The notes below the pieces were generated by a model. That model saw nothing but the letters and a program-made list of their open reading frames with translations, searched no databases and had not been told where the DNA came from. A program made the position numbers and the translations under genes. Below are positions 28,983 to 37,220 of a stretch of DNA of 64,000 nt, piece by piece (position 1 is the stretch's first letter; the number at the start of each line of letters is the position of its first letter). The stretch lies in the NCBI RefSeq assembly GCF_003602095.1, contig NZ_RAHH01000001.1:186001-250000 (forward strand), in the 5' to 3' direction. The stretch is from Rahnella woolbedingensis. Its GTDB lineage: Bacteria; Pseudomonadota; Gammaproteobacteria; Enterobacterales; Enterobacteriaceae.

Positions 28983-30400
28983 TGAGCACCTCCTGCGTGG
29001 GCAAGATGTTGTCTCAGCAGGCTGGTACCGCGTTCACCGAGATCCCATAACAGATGGGTCATGATGGCCAGCCCTTCGCGGGCAACCGGGATCAGCATAT
29101 GCTCGTTGACGCCATGCTGGCCGCAGGCCGGATAAGAGTGAGGAACCCAAAGTGTCGGTAAACCGAGAATGTCGGCAAAGACATCATTGGGCAGTGAACC
29201 GCCCAGATTAGGCAGCAGCGCCGGTTTTTTACCGGTAGTGTGCTGCATGATATCCAGTGCCCAGCCGACCAGCGGATCGGTGGGATCAAAACGCGTCGCC
29301 GGTGAGCCGCGCACAAATTCAACGTCCACCTGCGGGAAACCGTGAGCATCCAGATGTGCGCGTACGTGATCCGCCAGATTCTTCCAGTCGGTGCCGACCA
29401 CAAACCGCAGCTGACAGACCGCCGTCGCGTGGCCGGGAATCGCATTCATCGGACGCTGCGGATTGCCGGTCAGGAACGACAATACTTCCAGCGTATTCGA
29501 CGCGTACAAACGCTCGGTGGGTGTCAGACCTGCTTCGCCCCAGTTCGGGTCGATCTGCGGATCGGTCGCACCGCCGTTCACATCGACATCCCGGAGAATT
29601 TCACGGATAGCGCCACTGACCGCAGGCGCTTTGAGCGCAGCGACCTGTAACTGCCCGTGCTGATTCACCAGAGATGCCAGCGCATTCGCCAGTTGCGTAC
29701 CCGGATTGGTCAGCAAACCGCCCCAGTTGCCGGAGTGATAAGCATTGTCGCGTGCGCGGATTGTCAGACGGAAATTCACTGCACCGCGTGAGCCGAGGAA
29801 TAAGGTCGGGCGTTCTGCACTCAGACGCGGACCGTCGGAGGCCAGAAAGATATCGGCGCTCAGCTGTTCTTTGTAATCCCGGCAAAGTTCGGCCAGTCCC
29901 GGAGAACTGATTTCTTCGCCCATTTCAAACAGCAGTTTGCAGTTAAACCCGAGGCGGCCACCGCGCGCTTTGAAAATTTGCTCCAGCGCGGCAATGTTGA
30001 TGCTGTGCTGGCCTTTATTGTCAGCGCTGCCACGTCCGAACCAGCGGTCGCCTTCTTCCTTGAGCTCCCACGGTGATAAATCCTCACGCCAGTTTTCATC
30101 GTCGCCGAATACCACATCGCCATGGCCGTAACTCAGCACGGTCGGCAGTTTGCTGTCTTCAATACGCGTGGCAATCAGAAAAGGACGGTGTTCGGCATGA
30201 GGATTGTCCACGCTGAGCAGACTAAAACCCATCGCGGAAAGTGCCGGTTTGATTTCTTCATCGAGATAGCGCGTCAGTTCTGCGTCGCGCTGATTGCTCT
30301 GGCTTTCTGTCGCAATAGCCACCCGGCGTGCCAGAATTCGTTTGTATTCACCCTGGTCAAACCAGGCAAGCGCTTGTACGACGATATTTTCCGCTGTCAT
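28979..30400 (-). CDS. M20-family metallopeptidase
   Basis: This 473-residue di-zinc hydrolase of the M20 family (dipeptidases, deacetylases, carboxypeptidases) lacks a signal peptide, so it is cytoplasmic. Expected metal and catalytic residues are present: H93 and D95 (YGHGDVV), D127 (GRGSADNKGQH), E162/E163 (FEMGEEISSPG), D189 (LASDGPR) and H434 (GQHGVNEHM). The dimerisation domain lies about residues 210-330. The GRGSADNKG form resembles the carnosinase/Dug1-like group. It is first in a two-gene unit with an MHS transporter, divergent from a LysR regulator. Substrate unknown; a peptide or N-acyl amino acid is likely. Confidence 0.85.
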   Translation of the reverse strand: MTAENIVVQALAWFDQGEYKRILARRVAIATESQSNQRDAELTRYLDEEIKPALSAMGFSLLSVDNPHAEHRPFLIATRIEDSKLPTVLSYGHGDVVFGDDENWREDLSPWELKEEGDRWFGRGSADNKGQHSINIAALEQIFKARGGRLGFNCKLLFEMGEEISSPGLAELCRDYKEQLSADIFLASDGPRLSAERPTLFLGSRGAVNFRLTIRARDNAYHSGNWGGLLTNPGTQLANALASLVNQHGQLQVAALKAPAVSGAIREILRDVDVNGGATDPQIDPNWGEAGLTPTERLYASNTLEVLSFLTGNPQRPMNAIPGHATAVCQLRFVVGTDWKNLADHVRAHLDAHGFPQVDVEFVRGSPATRFDPTDPLVGWALDIMQHTTGKKPALLPNLGGSLPNDVFADILGLPTLWVPHSYPACGQHGVNEHMLIPVAREGLAIMTHLLWDLGERGTSLLRQHLAHAGGAQ

Positions 30401-30462
30401 ATGTAACCTGCTTGTAATTGTTTTGAGGATTTATTGTTGTTTTTTTTAGCAGTTTCACTCTA

Positions 30463-30513
30463 AGCGTTGCACAAACGTTGCCACAATAATAATAATTGCA
30501 ACTTAGCGTTGCT
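30463..30513. promoter_or_regulatory. Repeated GTTGC/GCAAC elements in LysR-peptidase gap
   Basis: AGCGTTGC occurs at 30463-30470 and again at 30505-30512. Between them GTTGC (30477-30481) and GCAAC (30498-30502) form an inverted pair. Four related elements within 50 bases of a 156-base divergent gap suit binding of the adjacent LysR-type regulator. Confidence 0.45.
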
Positions 30514-30556
30514 TTGATTGTAATGCTCGTCTGTGCAGTTATGAGGCAATGCCGCC

Positions 30557-31480
30557 ATGCAAAGTTCAGAGATCCGCTATTTTCTGGCGGTCGCCAATAC
30601 CGGTTCACTCAGCGGGGCAAGTAAGCAATTATTTGTCGCTGTTTCGGCCATCAGCCGTCAGATCCAGCGGCTGGAAGAACGCATCGGCGCCCAGCTGTTT
30701 GAACGTCATGCGCGCGGGATGGTGCTAAATGATGCCGGGCAGATCCTGGAAAACCACGTGCGTAAAAGCATGATGGATATGGAACATGCGATAGCGGAAA
30801 TTCAGGGGCTGAAAGCGGTACGCCGCACGGTGATCCGCATGGCCAGTACCGACGGGCTGGCGTTTGATCTGCTGCCGCGGCTGTTTTCACAGTTCCGGCG
30901 TGATAATCCAGGCGTGATGTTTTATCTGAATATCGGTACCGTGACGCAGGTGTCAGAAATGATCCGTAACGCAGAGGTGGATGTGGCCCTGCAGTTAAGT
31001 CTGGTGGCGGAACGCGGCGTGGATATTCTGGCCTCGTTCTCCGCTCCGGTACGTATGGTGATGCGATCCGATCATCCGCTGGCGGAAAAAGAGCTGCAAC
31101 TGATGGATTTGCATCCCTACCCGCTGGCGATGAATGAACAGGGCAGCACCATCCGCCAGCTGTTCGATTTGTCCTGTCGGATGAGCGGGATTTTTCTGGA
31201 ACCGACGGTGAGCTGTAACCGATTCTCGACGTTGTACGATTTTATGGTGCAGACGCCGGGTGCGATTGCGGCGTGCAGTCACTTTTCGATTATGTATAAA
31301 GCGCGTCGCGACAATCTGCGGGTTAAACCGGTGAACATCGGGCAGCTGAGCCAGCGTTATTTACAGGTACAGTCTCCGGCAGGGAAACGACGTGCTCCCG
31401 CGCTAAGTCAGTTTATCGATTTTATTCGTGATGAAATCGCGCGGGAAAGCGAATTGTTTATCCGCGATTTTGGTCTGTAG
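30557..31480 (+). CDS. LysR-family transcriptional regulator
   Basis: This 307-residue protein has the N-terminal winged helix-turn-helix MQSSEIRYFLAVANTGSLSGASKQLFVAVSAISRQIQRLEERIGAQLFERHARGM, with the linker helix after it. The effector domain runs from about residue 90, with VIRMASTDGLAFDLLPRLFSQFRRDNPGVMFYL. It is divergent from the M20 peptidase plus transporter pair and most likely controls it. A GAGG lies 11 bases before the ATG at 30557. No specific orthologue is recognised. Its stop lies within a near-palindrome shared with the convergent HAD gene. Confidence 0.88.
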   Translation: MQSSEIRYFLAVANTGSLSGASKQLFVAVSAISRQIQRLEERIGAQLFERHARGMVLNDAGQILENHVRKSMMDMEHAIAEIQGLKAVRRTVIRMASTDGLAFDLLPRLFSQFRRDNPGVMFYLNIGTVTQVSEMIRNAEVDVALQLSLVAERGVDILASFSAPVRMVMRSDHPLAEKELQLMDLHPYPLAMNEQGSTIRQLFDLSCRMSGIFLEPTVSCNRFSTLYDFMVQTPGAIAACSHFSIMYKARRDNLRVKPVNIGQLSQRYLQVQSPAGKRRAPALSQFIDFIRDEIARESELFIRDFGL

Positions 31481-31496
31481 TTTTTAAAACTAACAG
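31475..31496. terminator. Small palindrome over the two convergent stop codons
   Basis: AGTTTT (31479-31484) and AAAACT (31486-31491) with outer CTGT/ACAG form a near-perfect short palindrome. Both the LysR gene and the HAD gene end with TAG inside it. T-tracts on both sides make weak bidirectional termination possible. Confidence 0.35.
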
Positions 31497-32182
31497 GCCG
31501 CCTGTTGCAGATGGGGATAACGCGACCAGTGCTGAGAATGCCAGCCCTTCGCGACAGCGAGATGTTGTAGCGCTTCGCTGGCATTGATAACCGTCGGAAC
31601 ATCGGCGAATTCCAGCAAAGGCTGGTCGTACAGCGTGTGGCTGTAGGCGAATATTTGCTGATAAACATGAGGTTTGCGGGCTTCCAGCCAAAGTTTCAAG
31701 CGCTCGAGGCGGCCCTGATGAAACATCAGATTACCCTCAACCGTACCGCTGAAGCGCTGGTTACTGACTCCGGCCTGCAACCCGATACCGGCATGTGCGC
31801 CAAGACGTCTGGCCACCGGCTTCACCAGATGTTCGCCACACGCTGATACGATCAGGATTTCATCCCCGCGAGCCCGGTGCCATTCCAGCCTTTCACGTGC
31901 CTGCGGATATACGCGAGGCATGATATCGCGGTGAATAAACCGCTGAACCCAGTTCGCCACAGTCGGGCAACTCAGGCCGCTCATCGGCAAAAATGCGCGG
32001 GTAAGATAATCACTGTAATTTGCGACATATTGCGGGGAGAACTGCGCGGGCAGGGCGTGCAACCGGTAATGACTGAGTTCATCCGAAGAGGCATAACCCT
32101 GAGAAATCAGCCAGTGCAGCCACAGGTTGTGGCTGTCATCGCAAATCAGGGTATGGTCGAGCTCAAAAATTGCGAGATCCAT
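31490..32182 (-). CDS. HAD-IB type phosphatase-like protein with altered catalytic residues
   Basis: This 230-residue cytoplasmic protein has the HAD fold of the SerB/PgpC-like IB group. The first motif reads AIFELDHTL, with Glu at residue 7 where the aspartate nucleophile is expected; D9 is kept. Motif II is normal (LIVSACGEHL, S113). Motif III has Arg at 158 (QGRLERL) where Lys is usual. Motif IV reads AYSHTLYDQPLLEFAD, with His182 replacing the usual first metal-binding Asp and D186 kept. Codons are clear in the sequence (GAG for E7, CAC for H182). Activity is therefore doubtful; it may be a pseudoenzyme or bind rather than cleave a phosphate ester. No operon partner is evident. Confidence 0.75.
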   Translation of the reverse strand: MDLAIFELDHTLICDDSHNLWLHWLISQGYASSDELSHYRLHALPAQFSPQYVANYSDYLTRAFLPMSGLSCPTVANWVQRFIHRDIMPRVYPQARERLEWHRARGDEILIVSACGEHLVKPVARRLGAHAGIGLQAGVSNQRFSGTVEGNLMFHQGRLERLKLWLEARKPHVYQQIFAYSHTLYDQPLLEFADVPTVINASEALQHLAVAKGWHSQHWSRYPHLQQAAC

Positions 32183-32283
32183 GGCGCGGATTCCCTCATC
32201 TGACAGTCTTCATTCAGCGTAGCGCAATTTTGGCGATTGAGTGTTTTATGAACGCTGTTGCCACGCAATATTCATATGCCGTT

Positions 32284-32628
32284 TCATCCGGCGTGAAAAC
32301 GCGTCCACAGGCCAATCAGCGCCCAGGCTGCCAGTGACCAGCAGGCCACGGCGGCAATCAGCGCGTAGGGCAATTTCATCGAACCGATGAAAAAGTATAA
32401 TGAAAGCAGATACACCATGTAGGGGATCACCGCCCACAGGCCAAAAATGATGGTCGTGCGCAGCGCCTCGATGTTGCGTTCGGTGCCGACAATATAATGG
32501 GCAATCAGGGCGAAAGTGGGAAACAACGGCACCAGTCCGGCAATATAATAGTTGCGTGTTTTCGAGAGTATTCCGATCAGGATCACGACCAGTGCGCCGA
32601 TCAGCGCCTTAAAGACCAAACCTGCCAT
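32284..32628 (-). CDS. GlpM-family inner-membrane protein
   Basis: This 114-residue membrane protein has four hydrophobic segments. The sequence KTRNYYIAGLVPLFPTFALIAHYIVGTERN is characteristic of the GlpM family, first noted in Pseudomonas near glycerol and alginate functions. The biochemical role is unknown. The ATG at 32628 follows AGGGG. It is separated from the HAD gene by about 100 bases and could share its transcript. dacC starts 310 bases away in the opposite direction. Confidence 0.8.
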   Translation of the reverse strand: MAGLVFKALIGALVVILIGILSKTRNYYIAGLVPLFPTFALIAHYIVGTERNIEALRTTIIFGLWAVIPYMVYLLSLYFFIGSMKLPYALIAAVACWSLAAWALIGLWTRFHAG

Positions 32629-32938
32629 TTCAGCCCCTGCCTTTAGTTCAGTAACGTTGATATCCCGTTACGGATAACCCGTTTATTGTTATAGATATTT
32701 TATATGTATTTATATGCCAAACTGCCGTACATGAGTGAATGGGTCAAGCACTGACTGCCGTTTATATCGCCAGTTGATTTTGCGCAAGCAGCGGAAAACT
32801 CGACTATTCTTAAGATCTTTACACTATTTAGGTTTATTCCCGACCCGGAAAGCAGTAGGTTTTACACCTGACAGAGTTGCACAATCTGATTGAAAGATAA
32901 GATAAATTTCAGTTACCCGGACAAAAGCGCTGATACCT
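32629..32938. other. GlpM-dacC divergent gap
   Basis: This 310-base AT-rich region has no open frame of note. It must hold the dacC and GlpM-gene promoters. Several weak -10-like hexamers occur, but no box or repeat could be assigned with confidence. Confidence 0.4.
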
Positions 32939-34150
32939 ATGACAATTTCTTCCCAATTCAAACGGACTTTCATTTACGCGCTGGGCAGTGGAATATTCCT
33001 GCTGGCGCTTCCTGCCGCTCAGGCGGATAACGGCCCCGTCGCCCCTCAGATTAACGCCAAATCCTGGGTGTTAATGGATTACAACAGCGGGAAAATCATC
33101 ACCGAATCTAACCCTGATACCCGTCTTGACCCGGCCAGCCTGAGTAAAATCATGGTCAGCTACGTGGTCGGGCAGGCTATTAAATCCGGTAAAATCAAGT
33201 CTGACGATCTGGTTTCTGTCGGCAACGATGCCTGGGCAACCGGCAATCCGGTACTGCGCGGATCTTCTCTGATGTTCCTTAAACCCGGTGACCGCGTGCC
33301 GGTGTCTGAACTCAATAAAGGTGTTGTTATTCAGTCGGGTAACGACGCCAGTATCGCGCTGGCCGATTACGTTGCCGGCAGCCAGGATTCTTTCGTTAAC
33401 CTGATGAACCGCTACGCAGAACAGCTGAAACTGCAAAATACGCATTTCAAAACCGTTCACGGGCTTGATGCGGATGGGCAGTACACGTCCGCCACCGATA
33501 TGGCGCTGCTTTCACAGGCATTGATCCGCGATACGCCGGATGAATACGCGCTGCACAAAGAAAAAGAATTCACCTTTAACCACATTAAGCAGATCAACCG
33601 TAACCGTCTGCTGTGGAGTTCCAACCTGAACGTTGACGGTATTAAAACCGGCTACACCTCGGGTGCGGGTTATAACCTGGTGTCTTCTGCCAGTGATTCA
33701 ACCGGAATGCGACTGATTGCCGTGGTGATGGGCGCGCCGAGTGACCGGATCCGTTTCAGCGAAAGCGAAAGCCTGCTGACCTGGGGTTTCCGTTTTTACG
33801 AAACGCTGACGCCGATTAAAGCCGGTGATGCGTTTACCAGCCAGCGCGTCTGGTTTGGGGATGAAAAAATGGTGCCGCTGGGTGTCGCAGAAAATGCGTC
33901 GCTGACCATGCCAAAAGGCCAGCTGAAGAATCTCAAAGCCAGCTTTAATCTGACTAATAAGCAGCTTGAAGCGCCACTGGCGAAAAATCAGGTGGTGGGT
34001 ACGGTAGATTTCAGTCTGGACGGTAAAGTCATTGAGCAGCGTCCGCTGGTGGCATTGCAGGAAGTGAAAGAAACCGGCTTTATTGGCCGTATCTGGGACT
34101 TCGTGATGATGAAGATCAGTGGTCTCTGGAGCAGCATTTTTGGGAAGTGA
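32939..34150 (+). CDS. dacC: D-alanyl-D-alanine carboxypeptidase PBP6
   Basis: This 403-residue penicillin-binding protein trims the terminal D-Ala from peptidoglycan pentapeptides in the periplasm. It has a signal peptide ending PAAQA, the active serine in SLSK (S67-K70), SGN (S133-N135) and KTG (K236-G238, as KTGYTSG). A beta-rich C-terminal domain is followed by a C-terminal amphipathic helix ([20 protein letters not shown]) for membrane attachment. It is closer to DacC than DacA by overall match and by its neighbour ybjG. E. coli deoR, normally between dacC and ybjG, is absent. The ribosome site is weak. Confidence 0.9.
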   Translation: MTISSQFKRTFIYALGSGIFLLALPAAQADNGPVAPQINAKSWVLMDYNSGKIITESNPDTRLDPASLSKIMVSYVVGQAIKSGKIKSDDLVSVGNDAWATGNPVLRGSSLMFLKPGDRVPVSELNKGVVIQSGNDASIALADYVAGSQDSFVNLMNRYAEQLKLQNTHFKTVHGLDADGQYTSATDMALLSQALIRDTPDEYALHKEKEFTFNHIKQINRNRLLWSSNLNVDGIKTGYTSGAGYNLVSSASDSTGMRLIAVVMGAPSDRIRFSESESLLTWGFRFYETLTPIKAGDAFTSQRVWFGDEKMVPLGVAENASLTMPKGQLKNLKASFNLTNKQLEAPLAKNQVVGTVDFSLDGKVIEQRPLVALQEVKETGFIGRIWDFVMMKISGLWSSIFGK

Positions 34151-34176
34151 TCTCATCTGAGATAAATACCTGCAAT

Positions 34177-34209
34177 AAAAAACGAGGCCATCTCTGAGCC
34201 TCGTTTTTT
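34177..34209. terminator. Bidirectional terminator between dacC and ybjG
   Basis: AAAAAACGAGGC (34177-34188) pairs with GCCTCGTTTTTT (34198-34209) across a 9-base loop. It has an A-run on one side and a T-run on the other, so it serves both convergent genes. Confidence 0.92.
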
Positions 34210-34232
34210 TGCTTTGTGCTTTGTGAAAATAT

Positions 34233-34838
34233 TTAGTTCTGCACCCAGCCTTTCTTAATCGGGAAGGCAAATCCGAAGCGGTAAACCCGGCACATCATCG
34301 CGTTAATCTGCTCACCGAACAGGTTCCACACCAGTTGTGCGAACAGACAACCGAGCATACCCACCAGGAATCCGCCGACCATATCGAGTGGCCAGTGAAC
34401 GCCCAGATAGACACGTGACCATGCGATACCCACGGCGGTAACCATCAGTAACGCACCGGACCACAGGCGGTGCCAGAACAGGAACGACAGCGCGAAAGTG
34501 AAGATGGCGGTGCCATGGTCGCTCGGGAATGAACTGTCAGGGGCGTGCTGAATAAAGGTATGCCCGAACCCTTCCACGAAAGGGCGTGCATGAGGGAATA
34601 GCAGCGATAACGATTTGGCGGTCGCCATCGCAAAAAGGAGGGCAATTGCCGTTTTGCTGACCAATACGCGTTGCTGGCCGATATTCTCGCGCTGACCCCA
34701 AAGCCATAACCCGGCAATCAGCAGGGGGACAATGATGATCAGATCATTTGCCAGAAATCCGGCAAATTTGATCAGCACTTCCGGCGAGGCCGGCGTAGCG
34801 TTAATCCAGAGAAAAACCAGATGGTTCAGCTGTTCCAT
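34233..34838 (-). CDS. ybjG: Undecaprenyl-diphosphatase (PAP2 family)
   Basis: This 201-residue inner-membrane phosphatase recycles undecaprenyl pyrophosphate for cell-wall synthesis and can confer bacitracin resistance. The PAP2 motifs are present: KSLSLLFPHARP, PSDHG (with SSF before it) and SRVYLGVHWPLD. Five to six membrane segments are visible. The start MEQLNHLVFLWINATP at 34838 matches the E. coli YbjG beginning and follows GAGGG; the frame continues to 34910 without support. It is convergent with dacC, the other cell-envelope gene, as in E. coli apart from the missing deoR. Confidence 0.9.
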   Translation of the reverse strand: MEQLNHLVFLWINATPASPEVLIKFAGFLANDLIIIVPLLIAGLWLWGQRENIGQQRVLVSKTAIALLFAMATAKSLSLLFPHARPFVEGFGHTFIQHAPDSSFPSDHGTAIFTFALSFLFWHRLWSGALLMVTAVGIAWSRVYLGVHWPLDMVGGFLVGMLGCLFAQLVWNLFGEQINAMMCRVYRFGFAFPIKKGWVQN

Positions 34839-35146
34839 TAAACTACCCTCGAATAAACAGGCCAAAATAGCCTTCAAAAAATTCCCGTCGATCAGTAACA
34901 AAACCTTCATAAACGGTGGCTACGTTAAATTGCGCTGTCACTGAGGTAAAGGGGGTATCGTCTGAATTTCCCGAGTCATTGAGCATCGGTATAGTTTCGC
35001 GATGAAATAGAGTGTAAAGAGAAGAACTTAAGGAAGCCTTAAGCAGGCGGGAGGACGAGCCTCCCGGCGGTGATGCCTGACGTGAAAAATAAAAGATAAG
35101 ATTTCAGAAAGTGGGATGCGAACCGTTAACCGTTAACAGATCATAG
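34839..35146. other. ybjG-methyltransferase gap
   Basis: This 308-base gap holds a perfect stem CGGGAGG/CCTCCCG (35048-35066) without a T-run. It also holds CGTTAAC (35131-35137) with GTTAACG (35146-35152), the latter followed by CGTTTTTT on the plus strand. Neither is an ordinary terminator for the minus-strand genes. No gene is seen. Confidence 0.45.
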
Positions 35147-35881
35147 TTAACGCGTTTTTTGCACTGACATCAGAAACAGCATTGGCCGTTCTGCTTCTTC
35201 AGCAAGATCCGGATAAGCAGCAATCTGCTCAGCTGAAGGGCCCCATTCATCCAGATGACGGATAACAAATCCCGCTTCAATCAATGAATTGATATAGGTG
35301 CCGAGTTTACGGTGCTGCTTAATGACACCTTCTGCAAACCAGTCAGTCACGCGCTGGCCTTCACGCTGATAACCGTCCACCGGCCAGGTTTTATGGCCTT
35401 GCTCGTTGAGCTTCCAGCCCGGCCCGCAAGGCGCGGTATACACCGGATGCTCACCAGAAAACACGAAATGACCACCTGCTTTGAGCGCCTGAAAAATTGT
35501 TCGGAACAGCGCAGGCAGGGCGTCGATGTAATGCAGGGTCAGCGAACTGTAGATAAGATCAAACGACGTTTCGGGTAAGGTCAGCGCTTCCAGGTCGCGT
35601 CTTTCATAGCGGATGCCCGTATCCGGCGTCATGGAACGGGCTTTTTCCAGCATTTTTTCAGAGATATCCAGCCCGAGAACGTCGGCGGCACCCATTTCAC
35701 GCGCCGCGCGGCAAAACCAGCCGTAACCACAACCCAGATCTGCCACATGCGCACCGTTCATATCCGGCAGCATCGCTTTCAGGGAAGACCATTCCGGCGC
35801 GCCGTCCAGACCGAACTGCGAGCGTCCGAGCCCGGCATAGCCATCAAAGAAGGCCTGATCATCGTAAATATTTTGCGTCAT
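35147..35881 (-). CDS. SAM-dependent class I methyltransferase, target unknown
   Basis: This 244-residue cytoplasmic protein has a Rossmann-type methyltransferase core: motif I HVADLGCGYGWFCRAA, motif II-like VLGLDISEKMLEKAR, and later FDLIYSSLTLHYI and LKAGGHFVFSGEHPVY. It resembles UbiE-like or small-molecule methyltransferases. The substrate cannot be inferred. The start MTQNIYDDQAFFDGYAGL at 35881 follows AGGAG; the frame continues to 35917 but lacks a ribosome site. It is divergent from a GNAT acetyltransferase, in a stretch that replaces the E. coli genes found between ybjG and ybjL. Confidence 0.82.
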   Translation of the reverse strand: MTQNIYDDQAFFDGYAGLGRSQFGLDGAPEWSSLKAMLPDMNGAHVADLGCGYGWFCRAAREMGAADVLGLDISEKMLEKARSMTPDTGIRYERRDLEALTLPETSFDLIYSSLTLHYIDALPALFRTIFQALKAGGHFVFSGEHPVYTAPCGPGWKLNEQGHKTWPVDGYQREGQRVTDWFAEGVIKQHRKLGTYINSLIEAGFVIRHLDEWGPSAEQIAAYPDLAEEAERPMLFLMSVQKTR

Positions 35882-35968
35882 GAGAATGACTCCTATAAAA
35901 ATAGCCTTAACTGCCAATTCATTTTGGCCTGAACAGTGTAGTGAATAATTTTATGAGAGAGCAATGAA

Positions 35969-36490
35969 ATGGAGATTCGTGAGGCCGTTTTTGCTGATTT
36001 AAGCGTATTGCAGCGTCTCGGGCACGAGACCTATCGCCATTATTTTGGTAGCTTGTGGCAAAATAATGATGAGCTGGATGCTTTTCTGGCCGAGGATTTT
36101 GGTGACGAGGTGATGCGTCTGAGCCTGAACAGCCCTGACAGCCGATGGCTGGTGGCCGAGGAAAACGGCGGGGCAGTCGGATTTGCGCGGCTCGATTTTA
36201 ATGTGCAGCCAGAAACCAATGTGACGACAGCATCTGGCGCTAAACTATGCAAACTGTACTTTCTGCCTGAAAGCCGCGCGCGCGGGCTTGGGGCGAAACT
36301 GTTTGCGGCGGCGGAACGCGTCGCGAGAGAACACCGGCAACCGGTTCTCTGGCTGGATGTATTGCAGAGCAATCTGTCTGCTATAGGATTTTATCAGCGG
36401 CAGGGGATGCATCAGATGGCTGAAACTGCCTATATAACGGCCGCACAAACGACTAAATTGTGGGTAATGAAAAAGGATATCAATGATTAA
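35969..36490 (+). CDS. GNAT-family N-acetyltransferase
   Basis: This 173-residue protein begins MEIREAVFADLSVLQRLGHETYRHYFG and has the acetyl-CoA site LYFLPESRARGLGAKLFAAAERVA (about residues 92-115). It ends with the usual SAIGFYQRQGMHQMAE. The substrate is unknown. Its last 8 bases overlap the start of a 95-residue hypothetical gene, suggesting coupled expression. It is divergent from the methyltransferase gene with an 87-base gap that probably holds both promoters. Confidence 0.83.
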   Translation: MEIREAVFADLSVLQRLGHETYRHYFGSLWQNNDELDAFLAEDFGDEVMRLSLNSPDSRWLVAEENGGAVGFARLDFNVQPETNVTTASGAKLCKLYFLPESRARGLGAKLFAAAERVAREHRQPVLWLDVLQSNLSAIGFYQRQGMHQMAETAYITAAQTTKLWVMKKDIND

Positions 36491-36770
36491 AATACGCCTG
36501 GGCGGCCTGTTCATCACACTGGAAGCAGGGGAAGATATTCCCTACGCACCGGAATATTGTGAACATTACACTTACCTTTTTCATCCGGTCGAAGGCGGTT
36601 ATGAAATTTTGCGTTACGACGCATATTCAGGCTGGCATAAGCGCCCGGAACAGTTATTTGAAGACGGCCACGAGGCATTTGTATTTGCTTATCAGGCGTA
36701 CGAAAAGGAATGGAATCAGACCGACGGACGTTTAGGTGGTAAAGGTCAGCATCTCGAAAGAATAATGTAA
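36483..36770 (+). CDS. Hypothetical 95-residue protein
   Basis: It reads as a small soluble acidic protein, with MIKIRLGGLFITLEAGEDIPYAPEYCEHYTYLFHPV near the start and many aromatic residues (Tyr, Phe, Trp). There is no signal peptide or membrane segment, and I do not recognise the family. The start overlaps the GNAT gene by 8 bases, and a strong terminator follows 27 bases after its stop, which together support a real gene in a two-gene unit. A function linked to the acetyltransferase is possible but unproven. Confidence 0.65.
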   Translation: MIKIRLGGLFITLEAGEDIPYAPEYCEHYTYLFHPVEGGYEILRYDAYSGWHKRPEQLFEDGHEAFVFAYQAYEKEWNQTDGRLGGKGQHLERIM

Positions 36771-36796
36771 TAAACATTTGTGCAAATAAATCCATC

Positions 36797-36823
36797 AGCC
36801 TCCGGTCCGGAGGCTTTTTTTTT
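36797..36823 (+). terminator. Rho-independent terminator
   Basis: AGCCTCCGG (36797-36805) pairs with CCGGAGGCT (36807-36815), and a run of nine T follows. It ends the GNAT/hypothetical unit. Confidence 0.92.
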
Positions 36824-37220
36824 ATGGTGAAATTGCAACCCCATTCCCTGAGATATACAAAACATTACATTAGGAGGCTTTTGAAATCTGAGATTATGTT
36901 TTCATGCCATAGTCCCGCCGTGAAATTATTATTATGTCCGTGTGTTGCAGTAAAAATTAATACTAATATTAGGGTGAATTGTTTTGCCATAAATCTATGT
37001 TTTAAAAGTACTTAATATTATAAATTGTTTGTTTTTTTAAACTTAAACAAATGCCAAACGAAAACTATTTCAAATTTTTTCCGGTTGCAACGGAACTTAT
37101 CCTGGACTATTTTGACGCCCATCAGTTCCAGGCCTTAAGAAGAAATATAACTTCACGGCGGGCTGATAATAAACTTGCCGGACGGCAATTTAGATAGCTT
37201 CCAAATAATCAAGGATATTG
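36824..37220 (+). other. AT-rich leader of the OmpC-type porin
   Basis: This 397-base gap is very AT-rich, including long A/T tracts at 36950-37080, as expected for a porin promoter with OmpR and H-NS binding. I could not assign exact OmpR boxes. A 63-codon frame inside (36824-37015) has no ribosome site and looks random. AAGGA precedes the porin ATG. Confidence 0.45.

Noticed and set aside
36824..37015. 63-codon frame in the porin leader
   Set aside because: It starts inside a terminator T-run, has no ribosome site and reads like random AT-rich sequence.
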